The notes: generated by a model not told the origin, from the sequence alone. 64,000 nucleotides of DNA from Nitrospira sp. (GCA_024998685.1 JACOEH010000011.1:49765-113764); one strand, 5' to 3'; positions 55,159 to 64,000 are shown, numbered from the stretch's first letter. Translations and numbers: made by a program.

Positions 55159-57380
55159 GTTACGCTCACTGGTTCAGCGCGTTCGACTCTCGCATCCATC
55201 GGACACTGCAGTGAATATAATAGGCCGAGCGGGTTCATGTGATCGACTAGTATTCTTCTGAGTTCAAGAAGTGCTGAACCAATAGTCTGTCCGTCGAGAT
55301 ACCGATGAATGACTTCCTGCCCAAAGGCCGCAGCAAATTTTATAGGCACGGCAAAATCAGGAACGATCATTCCGTCGGCACCGGCTTGCTTGAACCTTTT
55401 TGAAAAACCAAGGAACGAGAGCGGAGAAATGGCTCCAGCGCTGCATGAATTCAGGAAGATAATTGGGTGGCCTTGGAATTTCTGTTCTTTATAAATATAG
55501 AAAGGATCAATCGTCTGCTTCGGGGCGATTTCGATTATTTCTCTCTGATCATCTTTAAACGGATTCTTGTTCTGCCCGTGACAGTAAAAGTAGATGAAAC
55601 TGGCACGCGCCTCTTTATTATTCAATAAAGCCTTGATGTCTTCCGGAGTGTTGTGGATCTCACCTAACAGAGGTGTGACTGTATGCTCGAAAAAAGTCTT
55701 ATGGGATTGAATGGCCAATGAAAGATTATCTTTTAATTTATCGTCGATCGATTGATTGATGTTCAGGCTCACAAATACCTCTTTCTGTATCGCCTGAGGC
55801 TGATGACTTTCAGAGTTCGAGTCCAGACCTATGAGCAGGCACTCAATTAGGAAGCGATAACCCCAGAAATTTTGAGGAGTGAGGTCACGCTTCTTTTTAT
55901 CAGGCCAGTCTTCATTAAATTGATGCGGGTACAAGATTCCCCATGGAATGAAGCACCGATCAGTATGAATAGCAATACGACTATTTGGAGGAAGATCATT
56001 TATCTCCCGTAGCACGGTTCCGAAACCGTTCTCATCCCCTGATGCGAGTTCAGTGTAAAGTTGTGATCCTATAGTGGCCATGCTCTGCATGAACTTTTGT
56101 AGTTCCCCTTGGGTATGGGAGTTCTGCCCAGGATTGAAAGAATGGTGGTCTCTGGAAAATAAAACAGACTTATTAATGATCTTATTGAGGGATGTATTGC
56201 TCTGGAGCAAGAGAGAAGCTAACGTAGCTGGTTCAATGGTGGAGATCAAAACAGGTAAATGTTTTTTATTTTTTTCTCTTTGAAGGATGTACTGTCCGTT
56301 TACGGCTTGGATGTTGAGCACATAATCCCGCTGCTCTCTGTTCTCCTTCGCTTGCAGCACGTTATCCAAATTGATATCGATGGGCTTTAGTTCTGCTGTA
56401 GCAGACACAGAAATGGCGGCAACTAACTGAATCCGCAGAAAATACTCATATATCAATGCTCCGTTCACGCGGAATAGCACCAAGACACCGGAATTTCTTC
56501 TAGACTCGTCGTCCGATCGTAAACCGAAACGTACTGCCTCTTTCAGACGCCCTTCCTCAAACTGCGCAGTCCTTGTCCACACCCCATCACGGACCAAAAA
56601 TCCATGGGGAATGATGGTCAAGTCGAGACTCCCCGATCGCTGTCGTATCTCTTCCAAACCCTTTCCTGTAAATTCCACAAGCACGTCCTGCGATGACACA
56701 TCATAATTAAAAATCAGGTCCGCATTCGATCCACAGCGTACTTGATTTCCACTAACACCCTCTCCTTCCAATTTAAAGTAGAATATTGGCTTGTCGGATA
56801 GTCCTGGTGTTGTTGTTACTTGCGCGCGCTCCGGCGGTTCCTGGCTCGTCGAGCTTGAGCCGGTCGCAGGAAGCGGCGTGCTTTCCGGAGCAAGTGCGAC
56901 CATCGCCAGATCAACGAGAATGTCGGACGCGGATCCCCCTGTTTCGAGAGGGCCTCCTTGCCTCTCTATTCTGCTGTACATTACTCGGCCTCGCTCCACT
57001 TCCGCCTTCTCGCGGGCAGAAGCCAGCAGCCGCACGAGATCGGTAGCAAGTCCCCTGGGAACACTGGCTTCTGCATCCATTTCATCACGGCACAGACTAT
57101 TCAACGCTTCTGCGAGAACCTCTGCGAAACGTTGTTGAGACGCCAGAGCGGCAAGGAGTACACGAGCGAGCCAGATCGAGCGCTCGCTGGAAAGCGATTC
57201 CCGCTTCTCAGCCACCGGGAGATTCGCAAGGTCCGCCAGTGGGCCAGTTGATATCGGGAAGGTCTCCACAAGACGCTCTATCTCGGGAATTTTGAAGAGC
57301 ATTGGACCGACATGCCGGAGGAGCTTGACGGTCGTCAAGTCATCCAGCTCTCTAACTAAGTTTAAGACGTCTTGAGTCAT
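55155..57380 (-). CDS. CHAT-domain caspase-like protease with beta-rich middle
   Basis: This 741-residue protein begins with about 130 residues of helical sequence (MTQDVLNLVRELDDL and on). Next is a beta-rich region with FNYDVSSQDVLVEFTGKGLEEI. A CHAT domain runs from about residue 430. The catalytic pair is intact: His601 in YFYCHGQ and Cys646 in LNSCSAG. ADGMIVPDFAVPIKFAAAFG and the IGSALLELRRILVDH tail are typical of the fold. CHAT proteases cut partner proteins on activation. It lies eight bases after the TPR-CHAT gene. The N-terminal part may sense or anchor. Confidence 0.78.
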   Translation of the reverse strand: MTQDVLNLVRELDDLTTVKLLRHVGPMLFKIPEIERLVETFPISTGPLADLANLPVAEKRESLSSERSIWLARVLLAALASQQRFAEVLAEALNSLCRDEMDAEASVPRGLATDLVRLLASAREKAEVERGRVMYSRIERQGGPLETGGSASDILVDLAMVALAPESTPLPATGSSSTSQEPPERAQVTTTPGLSDKPIFYFKLEGEGVSGNQVRCGSNADLIFNYDVSSQDVLVEFTGKGLEEIRQRSGSLDLTIIPHGFLVRDGVWTRTAQFEEGRLKEAVRFGLRSDDESRRNSGVLVLFRVNGALIYEYFLRIQLVAAISVSATAELKPIDINLDNVLQAKENREQRDYVLNIQAVNGQYILQREKNKKHLPVLISTIEPATLASLLLQSNTSLNKIINKSVLFSRDHHSFNPGQNSHTQGELQKFMQSMATIGSQLYTELASGDENGFGTVLREINDLPPNSRIAIHTDRCFIPWGILYPHQFNEDWPDKKKRDLTPQNFWGYRFLIECLLIGLDSNSESHQPQAIQKEVFVSLNINQSIDDKLKDNLSLAIQSHKTFFEHTVTPLLGEIHNTPEDIKALLNNKEARASFIYFYCHGQNKNPFKDDQREIIEIAPKQTIDPFYIYKEQKFQGHPIIFLNSCSAGAISPLSFLGFSKRFKQAGADGMIVPDFAVPIKFAAAFGQEVIHRYLDGQTIGSALLELRRILVDHMNPLGLLYSLQCPMDARVERAEPVSVT

Positions 57381-57388
57381 TCAGCACC

Positions 57389-59815
57389 TCAACGCCAATC
57401 GCCAGAGAGACTGAAAGCTGCCCATGCATACGGCTTGGAGAGCGCGCCCTGCTCGCCCATCATTCCAAGGATCGTCTGCCGCCACGCGGTGGCGCGCGAG
57501 TTTCCTCGCTCCAACCATGAGCGGTAGAACCGGAGGAAAAACTCCGTCGACAATTCGGCACTCACGTTCCAGTGGGATGCTAGCAGGCTCGATGCTCCTT
57601 GTTGGGAAAAGGCCCAGTCGAGTCCAAGCGCATCGCCGCCAATGCCCTCACGTGCCAGACCTGTTACGCATCCTTGAAGGGTGACATGGCTGCCAGTGAA
57701 GTCTAAACCTTTCTTCACTGTGGAGCTCTCGCGCTGAGCGACGAGTACCCGCTCCGGCGTGAGGAGCTTCGCGTGCTCCTCACCCCGGTCCAGGCGACCT
57801 CTATCGGGTAATCCGTCTGCGCCGGCGAGCGCCAAGCCAGAGTGTGTGAATGGGTTTTGCGGCAGGCGACCTGGCGACAAGCCGCGCTCAGCCGGGAACG
57901 TGCCATGTGTTGCGAAGTGCACAACTCGTTCAGATAGGTCCGCACGACACAGCGCTTCCACCGTCGCTTTCTCATCTCGGTATGTCGTACCAGACAAGTG
58001 TGACGCCAGCCAGGTGCTCGGGGTGCGTAGGCGCCGAACCATCGCTTCATTCTCGAGGTCCTGATGTGCAGGCACCTCCACACTTAAAAACGTCGGAGGG
58101 CGTGACACCCTTCGTCCAAGAATTAGCGCCAATGCTCGCGCTCCATGTGTACGGGAGATGGACACTCTTCGCCCCAGAGGTTCGCCTCTAAACCTAACGT
58201 AGGCCAGTGGAAATTGGTGAAGGTGTTCGTCCGGCGAGTAGCAGAGATGGTCGCCGTTCTCAATTAATCCACTTCTAAAGTGTGGGTCTAACCATGCCAC
58301 GAGCGGTTCGAGGACCTCGGCCATGTCTTTGATAAGAGGCGCGCCAATGAACTCTCTTATACCCCAAGATCTGGGATCCACGTACTCACTGGCACTCCGG
58401 ATCCGGTCCTTACCCAGCGGAATCGGGTTACTGGCATGGAGCGATCCGTCCTTGCCGACCAGCACGGCGAGAGTGTTATCGTCATCCACTAAGAAGCTTA
58501 TATAGTGGGCTTTGTTTTGAACCATCAGTTCGCCCATACGGGTTGCCGGCTCGGCGAACTCAGCCTCGTCGATGACTTGATGGGCACGCTGCGCCATTAC
58601 GTCGGCGACAGCCCGGCCCTTGGCCCCCTCAATAGCCCCCAGCAACTCCTTAATCCGTCCCGCCTTGAGGAGCGTTTGGCACAATGCTGGATAGAGGTAG
58701 GGGAACTTCGCTCCCGCCCCAGCTCTTTCAAGCGGATCCTTGATTCCGGCTCGCCGCTTCTCAACATTTCGGCGAAGCATCTGTAGCGCATCGGCAGCCT
58801 CTGCCCACGCCCCCATTCGGAAGTGACAAATGTACATCTCCCAAAGAGTGTCATTGTGCACGTCTACGTGCCCGCTCTTTCTCGCCCAGGGCTCGACCTG
58901 GTTCAGCTCTTTTAACGCCTTTGCAAGCAGTGACCGATCGCGACCTTTTATCTCGTCCTGGAGGAGGTGGCCAACCTGTCTGTGGATCGTGTTTGCCTGC
59001 CACTCGTTCATTTCCTTGCTCGATTTCGTGAGGACTTTTTGCATCTCATCGAGGGCAGCACTCAACCTTTGAAAGTCCTCTGGTGTTTGGGTTGATGCGC
59101 CTTTCTCTTGGAGTAGGCGGATCAATGCATGAATGTTATCTGGTGTATCAGAATCTGTCCGAGCTCCGTCCGCTAGACCTTTCAACAATGCAAGAATGTC
59201 TTCTGGTGTCGTCGATTGTGCATCTTGCCTCTTATCTGACGGAAGCTTTGTCACATGTTGCATCAACTCCTCAAGCTTCTTCTTCAAGCGCGGGAGGTGT
59301 ACTGAATGCTTTTGGCACTTCTCCGCTTCCTCAAAACGCCCGAAAGCCTCATCCAAACGATGGAGACCAATCAAAGCTTCGATTTTGTGGGCGTAGATGT
59401 CCGGGAGATTGGTGTCCTCAGCGAGTGATTCAAGATCGGGAATTACCTCATCGGCGAATGCAACGCTTTCCGAGTAACGGCCGATGAGATTGAATGCGTG
59501 GAGTCCGGAGGAGGCGATTGCACTGACGGTGAAAAGCGTAAGTGATCCTTTAGGTCCTTGCTGGTCAAAGACATCGCGACCGAAGGCATAGGCCGCACGT
59601 GCTAAGTCACCCGCAAGTTCTGCCGCTTGTCCGAACCCATACGCAGTAACCAGCGTGTTGAGCGCCATCACCTGTGCTTCTTGCTTTTCGCTCCCAAGCA
59701 GGAGGGAAGCGGCATCCCGCATTGGCGATGGCGGCATCTCTTGCAGCAAGCCGAGACGCTCGTCCTTGTTTCCACGACGCAGAACCGTCAGAAACCGCTT
59801 GCTTTGATCATTCAT
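57389..59815 (-). CDS. TPR-CHAT caspase-like protease
   Basis: Of several ATGs I prefer 59815, which has GGAG seven bases upstream (59845 has no ribosome site). The 808-residue product has a long helical repeat region (about residues 20-440) of TPR-like units such as AAELAGDLARAAYAFGRD and DIYAHKIEALIGLHRLDEAFGRF. The C-terminal CHAT domain has His637 (HFATHGTFP) and Cys716 (LQGCVTG), followed by GASSLLASHWNVSAELSTEF, the classical CHAT ending. The dyad is intact. TPR-CHAT proteins recall separase-like and Craspase-type proteases, but no type III-E CRISPR genes are present. The partner and target are unknown. Confidence 0.82.
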   Translation of the reverse strand: MNDQSKRFLTVLRRGNKDERLGLLQEMPPSPMRDAASLLLGSEKQEAQVMALNTLVTAYGFGQAAELAGDLARAAYAFGRDVFDQQGPKGSLTLFTVSAIASSGLHAFNLIGRYSESVAFADEVIPDLESLAEDTNLPDIYAHKIEALIGLHRLDEAFGRFEEAEKCQKHSVHLPRLKKKLEELMQHVTKLPSDKRQDAQSTTPEDILALLKGLADGARTDSDTPDNIHALIRLLQEKGASTQTPEDFQRLSAALDEMQKVLTKSSKEMNEWQANTIHRQVGHLLQDEIKGRDRSLLAKALKELNQVEPWARKSGHVDVHNDTLWEMYICHFRMGAWAEAADALQMLRRNVEKRRAGIKDPLERAGAGAKFPYLYPALCQTLLKAGRIKELLGAIEGAKGRAVADVMAQRAHQVIDEAEFAEPATRMGELMVQNKAHYISFLVDDDNTLAVLVGKDGSLHASNPIPLGKDRIRSASEYVDPRSWGIREFIGAPLIKDMAEVLEPLVAWLDPHFRSGLIENGDHLCYSPDEHLHQFPLAYVRFRGEPLGRRVSISRTHGARALALILGRRVSRPPTFLSVEVPAHQDLENEAMVRRLRTPSTWLASHLSGTTYRDEKATVEALCRADLSERVVHFATHGTFPAERGLSPGRLPQNPFTHSGLALAGADGLPDRGRLDRGEEHAKLLTPERVLVAQRESSTVKKGLDFTGSHVTLQGCVTGLAREGIGGDALGLDWAFSQQGASSLLASHWNVSAELSTEFFLRFYRSWLERGNSRATAWRQTILGMMGEQGALSKPYAWAAFSLSGDWR

Positions 59816-59863
59816 ATCCATACTCCATGTTTGGATACAGACCATGAGCGCGCGATGTAGGCA

Positions 59864-60490
59864 TCACACAACGCCCATCGCACCTAGCCGCGTGTTGACG
59901 ATTTCGTCAATAGACGCATTGCCCCAGATTGGGTCGGGACGCGTTGGCAGCGAAAACCCTCCGCTTGTGATCTGACCTACAATACGCTGTATCATCGCGT
60001 TGGCCATCGTGATGCTGACTCGTTGCTCAATAATCGATACGACTGGATCTCCGATAAGTCCTCGGATGCTTTGGTTGGCAGCTGTCAGGTTCTGCTGCAG
60101 CAGAGGCCGGCCAAAAGTGGAGTGGCAGTAGTCGGAGAGATTCTGAAGGAGGAGCAGCGTCGCATAGGCATCATCAGTAATGCCCAACAGTCCCAGATGG
60201 TCCGGCAAAAGATCGTTTGCCTCGAACCAATACCTCTCTAGTTCTTGAAGCATCTGCCCCATCTCTGCAGCAAGGCCCATCTGTTGCGCGGCACTCGATG
60301 CCTGCTCCAGAAAGAGTGGAACATGCTCAGCATATTCGCGCACGAAGTTCACAACCCCCTGAACACCTTCTTTGGTCGGCTTTGCCCCTCGTTGCCTACT
60401 AATCTCCTCTATAAGCTTGCTAAGGCGCTCACTGTGTTCTTCGTCCGCTACAGCATCCCGAATCATTTTCGAAATCTTTTTGGTTCTCAT
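59864..60490 (-). CDS. YkvA-like (DUF1232) domain protein of unknown function
   Basis: This 208-residue protein starts with a charged helical region (MRTKKISKMIRDAVADEEHSERLSK). At about residues 92-110 it has NDLLPDHLGLLGITDDAYA, which matches the DLIPD...GL.DD core of YkvA/DUF1232 proteins. Unlike usual YkvA proteins the flanking segments are not clearly transmembrane. The C-terminal part (GDPVVSIIEQRVSITMANAM) is helical. It is first in the four-gene operon with two CHAT proteases and a phosphoesterase. A sensory or regulatory role is a guess from position. Confidence 0.55.
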   Translation of the reverse strand: MRTKKISKMIRDAVADEEHSERLSKLIEEISRQRGAKPTKEGVQGVVNFVREYAEHVPLFLEQASSAAQQMGLAAEMGQMLQELERYWFEANDLLPDHLGLLGITDDAYATLLLLQNLSDYCHSTFGRPLLQQNLTAANQSIRGLIGDPVVSIIEQRVSITMANAMIQRIVGQITSGGFSLPTRPDPIWGNASIDEIVNTRLGAMGVV

Positions 60491-60903
60491 CGCATCCTCC
60501 GGGAATTATGTTTGCTGTATTCAAATATGACATCATGGATGGTGTGCTCCTTCTATGAACTACCAGCACACTTGTGGCGGGCCTTGCTCTCCAAGAGTCG
60601 TATCGTTAGAGATCCCCTAACTATTCTCAACTGAGTTGCGGCAGAGGCGTGCCCTACCGGTCTTATTTCAGTCAGGAACTCGGAGGACCTGGGGCTAATA
60701 TTCAAAGGGGATGCAAACTTCTTTCCACCTCATCCTCATGCCACGCGCCTTCGTCGCCTTCCTGCGCTTATTGACACGCACAGAACTAGATGCGACCCCA
60801 TTTCAGGCTTTCTCGGTGTTAGCATTTGGAGCCTCCTGCAGGTCAACCACTGACACCTTCCATTCGTTTCGATGCAGGCATCCTTCGTCGCGCTGTGCGG
60901 TGC
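60491..60903. other. Spacer upstream of the CHAT operon
   Basis: No gene is supported on either strand. The promoter of the YkvA/CHAT operon should lie here. I saw no strong -35/-10 pair or stem-loop I would defend. Confidence 0.4.
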
Positions 60904-61863
60904 TTACGGCTTTTTCGGCACCACCGGAACTGTGGCAGCGGGCGGGACCGTCGGCTTATCTGTCTGGACTCCGGGTTCGGGCTGAGATTTCGATCCTGCC
61001 CTCTTGTCATTCGCTTCTCCCTTGTTAGTTGCGGAGGAAGTCCCCTGGTATTTGGCAAAACCGACAGTCTTCAACTGTTCCGGGGTGAAAACTTTACTCC
61101 ACGTAGATTTCTGATCTTTGCTGTCAATGACTTCCACCTTGAGGGTCTGAATATCGTCTTTAGCCTTGTCGAACTCATGCTTCAGCAAATCGGCTGAGGA
61201 CTCGAGGGTGTGGCCGGATGTTTGGTCCCCGTAGGTCAACGTCACCCTATAGGGCGGTGTCCCGCCGATGACCTGGCCCTTCAGTGTTGTCCCAACGAGG
61301 TCGGCGCTGACGCTCAGAGCCTGTAGTAGGCCTTTGGATTCTCCGGCGCCGAAGTAAAAGCCGATGACGGTGCCGAAGATGCCCGAGAAGACCAAAAAAA
61401 TCTCGCGGGCGTGACGGAAACGAGCCTCCAGGGTTTCTCCCTCGGAATACAACGATCCGATTATAAGGGCGCCGCCGAAGGTAATTGTGCTGATGATGAG
61501 TGCCAGGACTAGGATCGGTCTAATGCTATCGAGGGAAGTGAGATTTTGGGGTCCACGGCTCCAGGCATACCATGCGACGAAGCCAACGACGAGGCCAGCA
61601 ATAATGATAAGGGCTGCGATTCCAAACTTCTCTTTCACGCCCATAGAGGACTTCGTAGCGTGTAAGGACACGATATCTTTTGCGATGGTGACGTGATCGG
61701 CTATTTCCTTTTCAATCTGAGCCTGTCGAGGTTGCGCTGCAGCCCCATATTCATTTACGAGTGCAGCTCCCTTCGTTACGGCCGCCCGCAGGGCGTCGGA
61801 GGGATATCTCTTGGCATAGTCGTTAAGGAGTTGTGCTTGTAAGGAGAGTGTCTCAAGGCTCAT
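60904..61863 (-). CDS. Three-helix membrane protein with periplasmic/cytoplasmic C-domain
   Basis: This 319-residue protein has an N-terminal helical segment of about 75 residues. Then come three membrane spans (GIAALIIIAGLVVGFVAWYAW, PILVLALIISTITFGGALIIG, LVFSGIFGTVIGFYFGAG). A C-terminal beta-rich domain of about 90 residues follows (TLKGQVIGGTPPYRVTLTYGDQ, VEVIDSKDQKSTWSKVFTP) with a Pro/Ser/Lys-rich tail. The PPYRVTLTYGD part looks like a PKD/Ig-like fold. The family is unknown. It is upstream of the CHAT operon in the same orientation, 413 bases away, and may be a separate unit. Confidence 0.6.
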   Translation of the reverse strand: MSLETLSLQAQLLNDYAKRYPSDALRAAVTKGAALVNEYGAAAQPRQAQIEKEIADHVTIAKDIVSLHATKSSMGVKEKFGIAALIIIAGLVVGFVAWYAWSRGPQNLTSLDSIRPILVLALIISTITFGGALIIGSLYSEGETLEARFRHAREIFLVFSGIFGTVIGFYFGAGESKGLLQALSVSADLVGTTLKGQVIGGTPPYRVTLTYGDQTSGHTLESSADLLKHEFDKAKDDIQTLKVEVIDSKDQKSTWSKVFTPEQLKTVGFAKYQGTSSATNKGEANDKRAGSKSQPEPGVQTDKPTVPPAATVPVVPKKP

Positions 61864-62407
61864 ATCGACTCTCTCTGCTCAACGTCAGTGCATTGGGTGA
61901 TGCGGGAATAGTTTAGAGCAAATACTGAGCCTGCATAAGCTCGACGGATCAGAGTCAAGGAAGCCGGATAAATATCCTTAATGAGGACGCGGTCATCTAT
62001 CTGAGGGTGGCCGAGAATGGAATGAGCTTCTCACGGATGGACTGAGTTGAACTGAATCAATTTTGATACAGAGCCCGTATCTGATCGGATACGCCTCCAG
62101 AGTATCACGGTGGTCTTTGCTCCAGCAAACAATAGGCCGCCCATCTCGAAGCCTCACGGTCAAGAAAGAATAGTATTTTTTTCGCCAGCCGTTCCGTCAG
62201 TCTGACGGCGTAACGGCGTACGGGACAGCGGGGTCTTTCTTCCCCTCCGTGGGGTTAGGGAATTGGGATCACGTTTTGTTCTATGCATACCGGCGAGCAT
62301 TGACTTAAGGAGTCGAGCAGGAGGTAGAAATCTTGTAATCGTGCTGGCCGAGCTTGTCGCAGCGACGTATCGGCGGTTGCAGTAGAAGCGCTCAGGAACA
62401 ATGCGGG
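61864..62407. other. Intergenic region between ilvE and the membrane-protein gene
   Basis: No coding region is supported. The part nearest ilvE (62330-62407) belongs to a REP-like repeat described separately. The rest holds only short frames without ribosome sites. Confidence 0.45.
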
Positions 62408-62411
62408 CTAA
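62330..62411. repeat. REP-like repeat, half copy, overlapping the ilvE stop
   Basis: The minus-strand reading TTAGCCCGCATTGTTCCTGAGCGCTTCTACTGCAACCGC matches, with scattered changes, the right half of the element at 48620-48785 (TTAGCGCACATTATTCATGAACGCTTCTGCTGTAATCGC). Its TAG is the stop codon of ilvE, so the repeat end abuts or replaces the gene end. Confidence 0.65.
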
Positions 62412-63322
62412 ATACGAGTCAGCCAGGATTCGTGCGCGGGGTCTTCTCCGCGCACGATTGAAAAGAAGGCGTCTTGGAGGGCGCGTGTAATCGGTCCAGG
62501 CGTACCATTTCCAATGCGCCGGTTGTCGATTTCTCTGACCGGGGTCAATTCAGCAGCCGTTCCTGTCACAAATACTTCGTCGGCGATGTACATTTCATCG
62601 CGGGTAAATCGTTCCTCCACCACAATGATTTTTCGTTCTTGGGCCAATTGGATGACGGAGTTTCGCGTAATCCCTTCGAGCACCGACGTCAACGGCGTCG
62701 TTTTGAGAACGCCACGGCGAACGATGAATACATTCTCCCCGGTTCCCTCCGCAACATAGCCTTCCGGATCGAGCAGAATTGCTTCGTCATATCCATCGGC
62801 CTTTGCTTGCCGTTTTGCCATGATGGAGTTCACATAATACCCGGATATTTTCCCTCTGGTCATGGACACATTCACATGATGCCTTGTAAAGGACGAGACG
62901 CACGCGCGCATCCCGTTGGCCAATGCATCGTCTCCCAAATAAGGACCCCATCTCCAGGCAGCGATGGCCACCCGAATCGGATTGTCTCCCGGATGGACTC
63001 CCATCGCACCATACCCGATGTAGACCAACGGGCGAATGTAACAGGCATCAAGACGATTGACGCGAACGGTTTCGATGATGGCGTCGGCGATTTGTTTTTT
63101 GTCATATGGCATGGCCATCATGCCGATATGAGCCGAATCGAACAGTCGATCGACATGTTCCCAAAGCCGGAAGATGGCGGATCCTGACTTGCCCTTGTAA
63201 CACCGAAGACCTTCAAACGCTGCGAGGCCATAGTGTAGCGAATGGGTAAGAACATGAACGTTGGCCTCCTCCCACCCCACGAACTTCCCGTCCATCCAGA
63301 TTTTTTCAACCGGTTCCAACAT
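62408..63322 (-). CDS. ilvE: Branched-chain amino acid aminotransferase
   Basis: The ATG at 63322 gives the family start IWMDGKFVGWEEANVHVLTHSLHYG; the frame goes on to 63448 without homology. The 304-residue fold-type IV PLP enzyme has GLAAFEGLRCY, the Lys that carries PLP in TRGKISGYYVNS, the glutamate segment YVAEGTGENVF and GITRNSVI. It makes Leu, Ile and Val from their 2-oxo acids with glutamate. The length is normal. The stop codon falls inside a repeat element. Confidence 0.93.
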   Translation of the reverse strand: MLEPVEKIWMDGKFVGWEEANVHVLTHSLHYGLAAFEGLRCYKGKSGSAIFRLWEHVDRLFDSAHIGMMAMPYDKKQIADAIIETVRVNRLDACYIRPLVYIGYGAMGVHPGDNPIRVAIAAWRWGPYLGDDALANGMRACVSSFTRHHVNVSMTRGKISGYYVNSIMAKRQAKADGYDEAILLDPEGYVAEGTGENVFIVRRGVLKTTPLTSVLEGITRNSVIQLAQERKIIVVEERFTRDEMYIADEVFVTGTAAELTPVREIDNRRIGNGTPGPITRALQDAFFSIVRGEDPAHESWLTRI

Positions 63323-63448
63323 TGACGGCGATCTCCAGCAAGTGATCGTGACGGTTCCGCCTCTATGGACGGGACTATAGCGTGAGGTTGAACGTGGGTC
63401 AAGCGAGCAGGCAGCGGCTGCCCCAGAATCTACGACTGATGTGAGCAT

Positions 63449-63793
63449 CTACGAAGAGGCACAATAGGCCCGTAGGCGAGAACTCAGAAACGTTCCGACT
63501 CGATCTTCCTCCTCCGGACTCATCGTTACCACCTTGGCACCAAACAACAGGCCGCGCACCCATCGCACAACGACACGCTGGATTTCGACCGGTTCATCTT
63601 TGTCGGGGAGGGTGAGCCGGACGACCAATTGCATCCCGGGAACCACTTGATGATCGCCCAGGACACGGAATCCGTTTCGACACAGATTCATGACCGTTCC
63701 TTTTCCGAGAAAATCTCCGCCTAGATAGTACACCACGCAGCGAACAGGAATCCGATGATAGGTACGGATCACAAACTTGTTAGCGCGAGACAT
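63449..63793 (-). CDS. PilZ domain protein
   Basis: This 114-residue single-domain protein reads TYHRIPVRCVVYYLGGDFLGKGTVMNLCRNGFRVLGD, then VVRLTLPDKDEPVEIQRVVVRW. PilZ folds bind cyclic di-GMP through an RxxxR motif and a D/NxSxxG motif. Here the first part has RTYHRIPVR and the second is NLCRNGF, with Cys where Ser is usual, so binding may be weak or lost. It is 126 bases upstream of ilvE and probably separate from it in function. Confidence 0.75.
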   Translation of the reverse strand: MSRANKFVIRTYHRIPVRCVVYYLGGDFLGKGTVMNLCRNGFRVLGDHQVVPGMQLVVRLTLPDKDEPVEIQRVVVRWVRGLLFGAKVVTMSPEEEDRVGTFLSSRLRAYCASS

Positions 63794-63953
63794 AAACTGG
63801 TTCCAATCTTCAAGTTGGTATCGCGAAATACTGGATACGTATCATCGCGATGATGGCGCCAAGCATACTTGTCAGCACGTTCCCCCTTATAGCCCTCTAA
63901 AGAGGGGCCTGGTGGACGATCATAATCCAGCCGCCCTCGTTTCGCTGTCGCTA

Positions 63954-63997
63954 GCACATGATCTGTCCGGTTGTTGTCGCACATGATCTGTCCGGTT
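63954..63997. repeat. Two 19-bp direct repeats at the window end
   Basis: GCACATGATCTGTCCGGTT occurs at 63954-63972 and 63979-63997, a 25-base period. TGTCCGGTT recalls ends of IS481-like elements, but the rest lies outside the window, so the source is undecided. Confidence 0.5.
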
Positions 63998-64000
63998 TAG

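Noticed and set aside
57389..59815. TPR-CHAT as part of a type III-E CRISPR (Craspase) system
   Set aside because: No gRAMP/Cas7-11 gene, Cas1/Cas2 or repeat array is in the window; only the domain pair is shared.
63888..63906. Hairpin CCCTCT-AA-AGAGGG as a terminator
   Set aside because: The stem is only six pairs and no T-run follows on either strand.

Overview
The window is a stretch of a bacterial chromosome of moderately high GC. The gene repertoire best fits a Nitrospira-type member of the Nitrospirota: AMP-forming acetyl-CoA synthetase, pyruvate phosphate dikinase, split glyQ/glyS, a mannosyl/glucosylglycerate-type solute cluster, a very large multicopper oxidase and many solitary toxin-antitoxin scraps. 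This placement is an inference from gene content; there is no rRNA or other decisive marker here. I saw no tRNA, rRNA or CRISPR array.

Layout. 1-6.7 kb: the 5' part of an RlmI-like rRNA methyltransferase, then a plus-strand block with a ThDP 2-oxoacid decarboxylase, two glycosyltransferases, a small MscS-related membrane protein and a MpgP/GpgP-type HAD phosphatase (probable glycosylglycerate solute synthesis and turgor control). 6.7-7.4 kb: a PIN toxin-antitoxin pair. 7.5-11.3 kb: a minus-strand run of four envelope lipoprotein genes including an LpoB-like protein. 11.5-15.9 kb: a 56-residue protein, a caspase-fold/TPR protein that has lost its catalytic cysteine, acs, an IPT/TIG secreted protein and a small membrane protein.

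15.9-19.6 kb is an accessory island: an integrase C-terminal remnant, an orphan HicB, a HigBA-type pair, two copies of a DUF433/DUF5615 module in different states of decay, a TIR/deoxyribosyltransferase-like effector, and two ~155-bp elements with shared inverted-type ends. 19.9-31.6 kb is a tightly packed minus-strand run: glyQ, glyS, a membrane protein, ppdK, ribD, an esterase, a secreted unknown, an MFS carrier and ribE.

32.1-44.6 kb is the most striking locus. It encodes a secreted unknown, a ~2,150-residue MofA/MnxG-like multicopper oxidase, a YVTN beta-propeller protein, a Sco copper chaperone and a cytochrome c fused to a periplasmic ligand-binding protein. It looks like a copper-dependent extracytoplasmic oxidation operon, possibly acting on Mn(II) or another metal or phenolic substrate. 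44.6-46.2 kb is a graveyard holding a vestigial second MutS2 C-terminus, an internally deleted copper amine oxidase and an IS3 OrfA remnant.

46.2-52.3 kb is core metabolism: mutS2, then divergently gapA-pgk-tpiA-secG. 52.6-53.7 kb holds a DUF433 antitoxin and a fused wreck of a PIN toxin and an Eco57I-like methylase. 53.8-61.9 kb is a second candidate novel system: a minus-strand operon of a YkvA-like protein, a TPR-CHAT protease, a second CHAT protease and a calcineurin-like phosphoesterase, with a three-helix membrane protein upstream. The window ends with ilvE, a PilZ protein and a short direct repeat at the edge.
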